This document shows positions 6,322 to 11,338 of a stretch of DNA of 11,338 nucleotides, piece by piece. The position numbers and the translations under genes are program-made. Each line of letters starts with the position of its first letter. The first letter of the stretch is position 1. Origin of the DNA: Pseudomonadota bacterium (GTDB lineage Bacteria; Pseudomonadota; Gammaproteobacteria; Xanthomonadales; Rhodanobacteraceae). Location: the NCBI GenBank assembly GCA_021798675.1, contig JAJZGE010000013.1:1-11338 (forward strand), given 5' to 3'. Below the pieces are notes generated by a model. The model was given only the letters and a program-made list of their open reading frames with translations. It had not been told where the DNA came from and searched no databases.

Positions 6322-7587
6322 ATGTCCATCTGCGATCACCCCTCCGGCGCGGCCACGCTTGCGCACGCTCTGTGCGACTGCGACGTACCGGCATCGCCGC
6401 CGCCCTTGCTGGGGCTGTCGGCCTTGCTGCGTGCAGCTTTCCACGAGCAGGATCTGACCGTGCATGTGCCCGGGCTGATCCAGCGCGCCGAATGCGACCG
6501 GGATGCCTACGCGATGCTCGACCTGGCCCTGATCCAGCAGCTGCGTTTCCAGAAGGAAAACGGGCTGGCCGTGCTGGGCGAAGCGCTGAAACTGCAGCAG
6601 CTGTTCCGCATCGCTGGCACGGATGACACGACGCTCCGGCTGCTGGTGATCAAGACGCCCGGCGATCTGATGGCGAACACGCCGGTCGAATGTCTGCTCG
6701 ACGACGCCGGATTTGCCATCGACGTGCTGTACGTGGGGCCGGGCCTGCCTTGGCCGTCACAGCTTCCCCCGCACGATCTGGTGTTTGTGGCGATCAGCGA
6801 GGCGGATGCGCATGGCCCGACGCTGGCCGAGCTGGCCGACTATCTGGCGGACTGGCCGCGCCCGGTTCTGAATCAGCCGCAACGCATTCCCCGGCTTTCG
6901 CGCAGCGTGGCGTGCGAGGTGTTACGCGACGTACCCGGGCTGCGCATGGCCGCCACCCGTCGCATCGGGCGTGCCGCACTGCAGGCACTGGCTGCTGCCG
7001 CGCAACCGGACGGCCTGCTGCTGCCGGAGATCGGGTTTCCGATCATCCTGCGACCGCTCGGCTCGCATGCCGGTACCGACCTGTGCCGGATCGACACGCC
7101 CGCCGACATCGCGACCTATCTTCAAAAGGTCGCTGCGGAGCAGTTCTTCGTCGCCAATTTCATCGACTACGCCTCGGCCGATGGCCTGTTCCGCAAGTAT
7201 CGCGTGGTGCTGATCGAGGGACGCCCCTACGTCTGCCACATGGGGATTTCGCAGCACTGGATGGTGCATTACCCGTATGCGGAAATGCAGGCCGACGCGG
7301 CCCGACGCGACGAAGAGGCGCGGCTGATGGCGCACTTCGACGACGATTTCGCGCGCAGGCACTTTGATGCCCTGAGCGCCGTGCAGCAGCGCTTCGGCCT
7401 GGATTACGTCGGCTTCGACTGTGCGGAAACCGCGGCTGGCGAACTGCTCATCTTCGAGATGGCCAATGCGCTGGTGGTCCACGCCATGGACGATCGCGCG
7501 CTCTATCCCTACAAGGCGGCACAGATGCACAAAGTTTTCAGCGCATTCCACGCCATGTTGCGTCGACACGCCGAACCCGCTGTCTAA
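6322..7587 (+). CDS. ATP-grasp-domain protein (RimK/glutathione-synthase-like), substrate unknown
   Basis: Taking the ATG at 6322, the protein has 421 residues. Residues 30-95 are a helical N-terminal part, and 105-200 a Rossmann-like pre-ATP-grasp domain (LRLLVIKTPGD, FAIDVLYVGPG, HDLVFVAISEAD). The ATP-grasp fold covers about 205-415. Visible landmarks are FPIILRPLGSHAGTDL (239-254, nucleotide-binding strand and Gly loop), FRKYRVVLIEGRPYVCH (290-306), YVGFDCAE (362-369) and LLIFEMANALVVHAMDD (375-391), whose E379 and N382 are the likely metal ligands. Enzymes of this fold join a carboxylate to an amine via an acyl-phosphate. The substrate cannot be read from sequence. An in-frame extension back to 6004 is rejected as not protein-like, though the start lacks a clear ribosome binding site. 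It lies 21 nt before serC in the same direction, so a shared pathway is likely. Confidence 0.85.
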   Translation: MSICDHPSGAATLAHALCDCDVPASPPPLLGLSALLRAAFHEQDLTVHVPGLIQRAECDRDAYAMLDLALIQQLRFQKENGLAVLGEALKLQQLFRIAGTDDTTLRLLVIKTPGDLMANTPVECLLDDAGFAIDVLYVGPGLPWPSQLPPHDLVFVAISEADAHGPTLAELADYLADWPRPVLNQPQRIPRLSRSVACEVLRDVPGLRMAATRRIGRAALQALAAAAQPDGLLLPEIGFPIILRPLGSHAGTDLCRIDTPADIATYLQKVAAEQFFVANFIDYASADGLFRKYRVVLIEGRPYVCHMGISQHWMVHYPYAEMQADAARRDEEARLMAHFDDDFARRHFDALSAVQQRFGLDYVGFDCAETAAGELLIFEMANALVVHAMDDRALYPYKAAQMHKVFSAFHAMLRRHAEPAV

Positions 7588-7608
7588 TCCCACGGATCAC
7601 GCCCCCTC

Positions 7609-8703
7609 ATGTTGTCCAACCTGCTCAATTTCTCCGGCGGCCCGGGCGCCTTGCCACCCTCGGTGCTGGATCAGACCCAGCGCGCGATCACCGCCTTGCC
7701 GGAGACCGGCATTTCCATCCTTGGCATGAGCCATCGTTCGGACTGGTTCCGGGCCTTGCTGCAGGAGGCGCAGGACAACATTCGCCGCTTCCTCGACATC
7801 CCCGAGCGCTTTCACATCCTGTTCCTGCAGGGTGGCAGCAGCCTGCAGTTCTCGATGATTCCGATGAACTTCGCGGCCGCCGCCCGGGCACCTGCTGAAT
7901 TTGTGGCCTCCGGCTACTGGAGCCGCAAGGCGATCGGCGAAGCCGAAGCCGTCGTCCGCTCCCGCATCGTGTGGGATGGCGTCGCCGAGGGTTACCGGCG
8001 CCTGCCGGCGTGGTCGTCGCTGGAGCGGTCGGCGCAGGCACCGTTCCTCCACTTCATCAGCAATGAAACCGTGGAAGGCCTGCAGTTCCGCGACGCCCCC
8101 CTACCCAACGGGGTACCGCTGATCGCGGACATGTCGTCGGACTTCCTGTCGCGTCGCTTCGACATCGGCGACTACGCGATGGTGTATGCCCACGCGCAGA
8201 AGAACCTCGGTCCGGCCGGGGTGACCCTGGTGCTGATCGACGACGCGATGCTCTCGCGCATACCCGCCGGACTGCCACCGATGCTGGACTACCGTACCCA
8301 TGTCGAACACGGCTCGAACTACAACACGCCACCGGTGTTCTCGATCTACGTGCTGAATCTGGTCAGCCGCTGGTTGCGCGACGAGATCGGTGGCGTGGAT
8401 GCGATGGAGAAGATCAACCTGGACAAGGCGGCCACGCTGTATCAGGCGCTGGAACGGCACCCGGAGATGATCGAGATCCACGCCGACCCGGCGGCGCGCT
8501 CGGCGATGAATGTCGCCTTTCGCTTCCGTGCCCCGGCACACCACGACCTGTTCCTGGCCGAGGCGCAGGCGGCGGGCTTTTCCGGTCTGGAGGGTCACCG
8601 TTCGATCGGCGGCCTGCGCGCCTCGCTCTACAACGCGGTCAGCATGCAGGCGGTGCAGCAGTTGGCCGGGCTGCTCGATGACTTTGCGCAGCGGCGTGCC
8701 TGA
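7609..8703 (+). CDS. serC: Phosphoserine aminotransferase family protein (SerC-type PLP enzyme)
   Basis: This 364-residue protein aligns over its full length with SerC, which transfers the amino group of glutamate to 3-phosphohydroxypyruvate in serine synthesis and also acts in pyridoxal-phosphate synthesis. Cofactor residues sit at E. coli-like positions: W104, T154, D174, Q197, the Schiff-base lysine K198 (AHAQKNLGPAG) and N239-T240. Phosphate-binding residues are kept in SHR (42-43) and in GHRSIGGLRASLYNA near the C-terminus. The loop that reads GGGRGQF in E. coli reads QGGSSLQFSMIPMN here, closer to my recollection of Bacillus-type enzymes. It follows the ATP-grasp gene by 21 nt, with only a weak CGGA as ribosome binding site. 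In this bacterial group the housekeeping serC is normally with pheA/aroA, so this may be a second copy with a specialised job. Confidence 0.88.
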   Translation: MLSNLLNFSGGPGALPPSVLDQTQRAITALPETGISILGMSHRSDWFRALLQEAQDNIRRFLDIPERFHILFLQGGSSLQFSMIPMNFAAAARAPAEFVASGYWSRKAIGEAEAVVRSRIVWDGVAEGYRRLPAWSSLERSAQAPFLHFISNETVEGLQFRDAPLPNGVPLIADMSSDFLSRRFDIGDYAMVYAHAQKNLGPAGVTLVLIDDAMLSRIPAGLPPMLDYRTHVEHGSNYNTPPVFSIYVLNLVSRWLRDEIGGVDAMEKINLDKAATLYQALERHPEMIEIHADPAARSAMNVAFRFRAPAHHDLFLAEAQAAGFSGLEGHRSIGGLRASLYNAVSMQAVQQLAGLLDDFAQRRA

Positions 8704-8733
8704 AACACGCCGGAGCAGGCACCGGCGACCGGC

Positions 8734-8760
8734 TAAATTTCTCCCGGCCGGCGCCGATAG
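8734..8760 (+). promoter_or_regulatory. Sigma-28 (FliA) promoter for the HDOD gene
   Basis: TAAATTTC (8734-8741), an 11-nt spacer and GCCGATAG (8753-8760) match TAAAGTTT-N11-GCCGATAA at 6 of 8 and 7 of 8 positions, with the full TAAA core and exact spacing. Transcription would start near 8767, about 46 nt before the HDOD start codon. This is the strongest promoter match in the window. Confidence 0.8.
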
Positions 8761-8812
8761 CGGGGCATGGCCCGCGCGCATGTGAGCGGCGCGGGAGTGC
8801 GGGGCACATGAC

Positions 8813-9862
8813 ATGAGGAGCCTGTGGCAGCGCTTCTTTCATCGCCGAAGAGTAACCGCGAAGCGCGTGCGATCGGTCGCCGCAGCGACGATCGGTGTGC
8901 CCGCGGATGCACCGGGCATGCCCGAGCCGACCCAGCCAGTCATGGCGCTGGCAGAGATCGAGGATCGCTTCCACCGCTTTGTATTCAGCCTGCCCGAGCG
9001 TGAAACAGACGAACCCAGCGCGTTCGAGCTGGCCACCCTCAAGCGGCTGGAACTGCTGAGCGCACGCTTCGATATCCGCAGCCTGCCGCGCCTGCCGAGC
9101 GTGTTGCCGCAACTGCTGCGCATGCTGAAAAACGACAATGTCGCCAGCCGCCAACTGGCCGCGCTGGTCGGCCGCGATCCGTTGATGGTCGGTGAAGTCA
9201 TGCGGGTGACCGGCAGCGTGCACTACCGTTCGGTGCAGCCGATTCGAAGCCTGCAGCACGCGATCCTACTGCTCGGCCAGGATGGCCTGCGCCGGGTGTT
9301 GATCCAGCATTCCATGAAGCCCATCCTGCAGGCGAATGCCGGCACCTTCGGCCATGTCGCCGGCGAACGACTTTGGGAGCACGCCGAACGCTGCGCCTAC
9401 GCCTGCGCCCTGCTCGGCCGCAGCAGTGGCTGCGACACGTTCGAGTCCTATCTGGCCGGCATTTCCTGCCACAGCGGCACTGGCGCCGTGATCCGCCTGC
9501 TCAATCAGTTGATGCCGGCTCCCGCCGCGGCACTGTCCTCCGGCTTTCTCGCCAGCTGCGCTCGGCTCGCCGCAGAATTGTCGCTGCAGGCGGCACGCTA
9601 CTGGGACTTGCCGGCCCCGATCATCGAGGCGCTGAAGGAACGCCGCAGCACCGAAAGATCGACCACCCTGTCACCCCTGGGCGCAGCGCTGTCGATGGCG
9701 GACCTGCTGGCGACCGTGCAGCTGCTGGGCGAACACGGACGGATCGACCCCCAGCTTGATCTCCGCCACTGCTGGTCGGACAGCTTCACTCCCGCGCTGC
9801 TGAGCCGATGCCAGCGGGAGTTGCACCACCAGTTTCCGCTCGAGGAAAATGCCCGACCCTGA
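8813..9862 (+). CDS. HDOD-domain signalling protein, probable late flagellar gene
   Basis: This 349-residue protein has a short basic start (MRSLWQRFFHRRR), a linker to about residue 85, and an HDOD domain over roughly 88-290. Landmarks are LPRLPSVLPQLLRML, LAALVGRDPLMVGEVMRVTGS, IRSLQHAILLLGQDGLRRVLIQ, LWEHAERCAYACALL and YLAGISCHSGTGAV. The catalytic His-Asp of HD phosphodiesterases is replaced by His219-Ser220, as expected for HDOD, so it is probably a non-enzymatic binding or regulatory protein. HDOD proteins occur in bacterial motility and signalling regulation. I chose the ATG at 8813; GGGG lies about 8 nt upstream and a GGGAG farther back. The sigma-28 promoter upstream gives it its own transcription unit, separate from serC. 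It converges on the DUF2802 gene with a 42-nt gap. Confidence 0.85.
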   Translation: MRSLWQRFFHRRRVTAKRVRSVAAATIGVPADAPGMPEPTQPVMALAEIEDRFHRFVFSLPERETDEPSAFELATLKRLELLSARFDIRSLPRLPSVLPQLLRMLKNDNVASRQLAALVGRDPLMVGEVMRVTGSVHYRSVQPIRSLQHAILLLGQDGLRRVLIQHSMKPILQANAGTFGHVAGERLWEHAERCAYACALLGRSSGCDTFESYLAGISCHSGTGAVIRLLNQLMPAPAAALSSGFLASCARLAAELSLQAARYWDLPAPIIEALKERRSTERSTTLSPLGAALSMADLLATVQLLGEHGRIDPQLDLRHCWSDSFTPALLSRCQRELHHQFPLEENARP

Positions 9863-9868
9863 CGGCAT

Positions 9869-9902
9869 GCCCGGGAACTTCGGCGACGCGGCCGGACCGG
9901 GC
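9869..9902. terminator. Possible bidirectional terminator hairpin
   Basis: Between the convergent HDOD and DUF2802 genes, GCCCGG (9869-9874) pairs with CCGGGC (9897-9902). Inside, CGGC (9881-9884) pairs with GCCG (9891-9894). Placement fits a shared terminator, but no T-run follows on either strand. Confidence 0.3.
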
Positions 9903-9904
9903 GA

Positions 9905-10258
9905 TCACTGATTGAGCGGATGCAACTGCCGCACCAGCCGGGCCTCATCGCGCGACAACCCGCAGCGGGCAACGAGCTGCTCCACGTCAGCGCCTTCGCG
10001 GGCCAGTTGCTGGGCCAGATCGTAGGAATGCCGGGACGGTGGCGATTGCTGTTCGAGCTGGTCAAGGCGCTGCTGCAGCCGCCCCAGCACCGCCACCAGC
10101 ATCGAGGTCGGCACATCGGTACAGGCGTATGCCGCGCCGTGTGCCAGTGCATCGAGGCGCGGCTGCCACTGGCGCATCCGGCGCCACAGCAGAAACAGCA
10201 GCAGGAACTGCAGCAGCCCCAGCAAGCCCAGCAGGCCCGCAACGATTTCAAGCCACAT
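9905..10258 (-). CDS. DUF2802 membrane-anchored protein of the motility operon
   Basis: This is a 117-residue protein. Residues 2-25 form one transmembrane helix (LEIVAGLLGLLGLLQFLLLFLLW), followed by basic residues and a coiled-coil-like stretch (VAVLGRLQQRLDQLEQQ). The C-terminal half, YDLAQQLAREGADVEQLVARCGLSRDEARLVRQLH, is the DUF2802 signature. It resembles a helix-turn-helix, but no function is established to my knowledge. The ATG at 10256-10258 overlaps the end of cheW by 11 nt, so translation is probably coupled. In pseudomonads a DUF2802 gene likewise follows cheW at the end of the motCD-cheW operon, so the placement is conserved. Confidence 0.88.
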   Translation of the reverse strand: MWLEIVAGLLGLLGLLQFLLLFLLWRRMRQWQPRLDALAHGAAYACTDVPTSMLVAVLGRLQQRLDQLEQQSPPSRHSYDLAQQLAREGADVEQLVARCGLSRDEARLVRQLHPLNQ

Positions 10259-10733
10259 GATCGCTCTCCCGGATTGACATCAACCGGCACAGTCGGCCCA
10301 CGTCGAGCAACGCGACGAAACCACCCTGCCAGGACAATACGCCACTGACCGGATCGTCGCTGCGGCTGGCCCGGCCGGGTGGCGGCGGCGCGATCTGCGC
10401 GTCGTCGGCACACAACAACTCGCCCACGGCGTCCACCCGCAGACCGATCAGCTGATCAGCGTGCGACAGCATCACGATGCGGGCCCGCGCCGGATCGCCG
10501 GCTGGATCGACCGGCAGACCAAGCCGCATGCGGCCATCCAGCACCGGGATGATGCGCCCGCGCAAATGACGGATGCCCAGCAGATCGGCAGCGGCCCCCG
10601 GCACCGGCGTCAGCTCGCCCTGGTGGATGACTTCGCTGACCTTGATCAGGGGCGCCGCGTAGAGCTGGTTGCTGATCTGGAACGACAGCCAGTGCTGTTC
10701 GCGCGGATCGGCGGCGGCAGCGGAAACGTTCAT
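10248..10733 (-). CDS. cheW: Chemotaxis coupling protein CheW
   Basis: This 161-residue protein is a single CheW domain from about residue 13: WLSFQISNQLYAAPLIKVSEVI, then TPVPGAAADLLGIRHLRGRIIPVLDGRMRLGLP, ARIVMLSHADQLIGLRVDAVGELL, and SGVLSWQGGFVALLDVGRLC. These are the expected strands and the L-RG-I-PV-D motif. CheW bridges the receptor tip and CheA in the signalling array. The ATG at 10731-10733 has GTGGAG upstream. The gene lies 28 nt after motD and overlaps DUF2802 by 11 nt, giving the order motD-cheW-DUF2802. It would work with the receptor and CheA also encoded in this window. Confidence 0.95.
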   Translation of the reverse strand: MNVSAAAADPREQHWLSFQISNQLYAAPLIKVSEVIHQGELTPVPGAAADLLGIRHLRGRIIPVLDGRMRLGLPVDPAGDPARARIVMLSHADQLIGLRVDAVGELLCADDAQIAPPPPGRASRSDDPVSGVLSWQGGFVALLDVGRLCRLMSIRESDHVA

Positions 10734-10761
10734 GCAATCACTCCACGATCAGCAGGACCAG

Positions 10762-11338
10762 TCATCGGATGTGCTCGGGCAGGACGGTGTTGCGGGGGGT
10801 GCCGGCATCATGCATGACCGGCAGCGCCGGCGTGGTCCCGGCCAGGGCGGCGCCGACCTGCGCGGCAGTGGTGGGGCTGCGGCTCGGCGCCGGCGCGTCG
10901 TTCTCCACGACCACCAGCACGCGCCGGTTCTGATTGCGCCCGGCGGCCGTGGCATTGCTGGCCAGCGGACGCACATCGGCCCAGCCCAGAATGCCGAGCC
11001 GGTCGGGCCGCACGCCGTGTCCGGCGAACAGGCGTGCCACGCTCGCTGCACGCGCCGCGGACAACTCCCAATTGGACGGATACAGCGGCGTGCTGATCGG
11101 CACGTCGTCGGTGAATCCCTCGACCCGCAGCGGATTGGCGAACGGCGCCAGGATCGACGCCAGCTGGCTGAGCACACGGTCGGCCGAGGGCGACAGGCGT
11201 GCCACCCCGCTGGGAAACAGGATGTCGGTGCGAATCTCGATTTCCAGCCGGTCCGGCGTGCGCCGCAAGACCACCAGCTGCTTGTCGATCAGCGGCTGCA
11301 ATGCCTGGCGCACCTGATCCTCGATCCGTTCGAGCGTG
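10762..11338 (-). CDS. motD: Flagellar motor protein MotD (MotB-type stator subunit), C-terminal part; 5' end beyond the right edge
   Basis: The reverse strand is open from the window edge to the TGA at 10762-10764, giving 191 complete codons. The visible part is the periplasmic OmpA-like peptidoglycan-binding domain: LEIEIRTDILFPSGVARLSPSADRVLSQLASIL, RVEGFTDDVPISTPLYPSNWELSAARAASVARLF and GWADVRPLASNATAAGRNQNRRV. The TDILFPSG and SNWELS-ARA motifs are typical of MotD/MotB. The N-terminal membrane helix with its proton-binding Asp lies outside. Stators anchor to the cell wall and drive rotation. A GTG inside the window (11311-11313) is unlikely to be the real start, because coding continues upstream in frame. 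The tail after the domain is Ala/Pro/Thr-rich. The partner motC should lie just to the right. Confidence 0.92.
   Translation of the reverse strand, partial: TLERIEDQVRQALQPLIDKQLVVLRRTPDRLEIEIRTDILFPSGVARLSPSADRVLSQLASILAPFANPLRVEGFTDDVPISTPLYPSNWELSAARAASVARLFAGHGVRPDRLGILGWADVRPLASNATAAGRNQNRRVLVVVENDAPAPSRSPTTAAQVGAALAGTTPALPVMHDAGTPRNTVLPEHIR

Noticed and set aside
5833..6465. A 210-codon minus-strand open frame in the 600-bp intergenic region
   Set aside because: The translation looks like random Arg/Gly/Pro-rich sequence and overlaps the start of the ATP-grasp gene. No ribosome binding site or motif supports it.
1..11338. CRISPR arrays, tRNA or rRNA genes, insertion sequences
   Set aside because: No regularly spaced direct repeats, no tRNA cloverleaf or conserved rRNA segments, and no transposase-like protein were seen on either strand.

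Overview
The window reads as chromosomal DNA of a GC-rich gammaproteobacterium. The mix of chemotaxis and polar-flagellum genes (CheA, CheY, CheW, MotD, DUF2802, a FliK-like protein and a free-standing FlhB C-terminus) fits the order Lysobacterales/Xanthomonadales, perhaps the Rhodanobacter/Dyella group. That placement is an inference from protein style and gene order, not from a search.

Layout. (i) 1-1399, minus strand: a STAS-domain protein, CheY and the N-terminal third of CheA in one tight operon. (ii) 1637-3027, plus strand: a FliK-type hook-length-control protein coupled by an ATGA overlap to a small FlhB-C-like protein. The 237-bp gap between these divergent operons carries a good sigma-28 (FliA) promoter match on the plus strand and a weaker one on the minus strand. 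(iii) 3070-3189: an intergenic stretch with a 13-bp inverted repeat enclosing smaller hairpins. (iv) 3202-3875, minus: a decayed phosphate-selective porin (OprP/OprO family) with a large internal deletion and a frameshift. (v) 3980-5719, minus: a complete transmembrane chemoreceptor ending in an xWxxF tether pentapeptide. (vi) 5720-6321: about 600 bp without a convincing gene, containing several GC-rich inverted repeats. (vii) 6322-8703, plus: a two-gene cassette of an ATP-grasp ligase and a SerC-type PLP aminotransferase. (viii) 8734-9862, plus: a near-consensus sigma-28 promoter driving an HDOD-domain protein. (ix) 9905 to the right edge, minus: MotD, CheW and a DUF2802 membrane protein, transcribed in that order.

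How it fits together. Regions i, ii, v, viii and ix belong to motility: receptor, coupling protein, kinase, response regulator, stator component, export-switch accessory proteins and an HDOD regulator. The three sigma-28 matches would place the STAS-cheY-cheA operon, the fliK-like pair and the HDOD gene in the late flagellar class. The ATP-grasp/SerC pair and the broken porin sit inside this motility region without an obvious link to it. That metabolic cassette is the best candidate here for an uncharacterised pathway. Its SerC keeps the catalytic lysine and the substrate-binding His/Arg residues, but its phosphate-loop motif differs from the usual gammaproteobacterial form.
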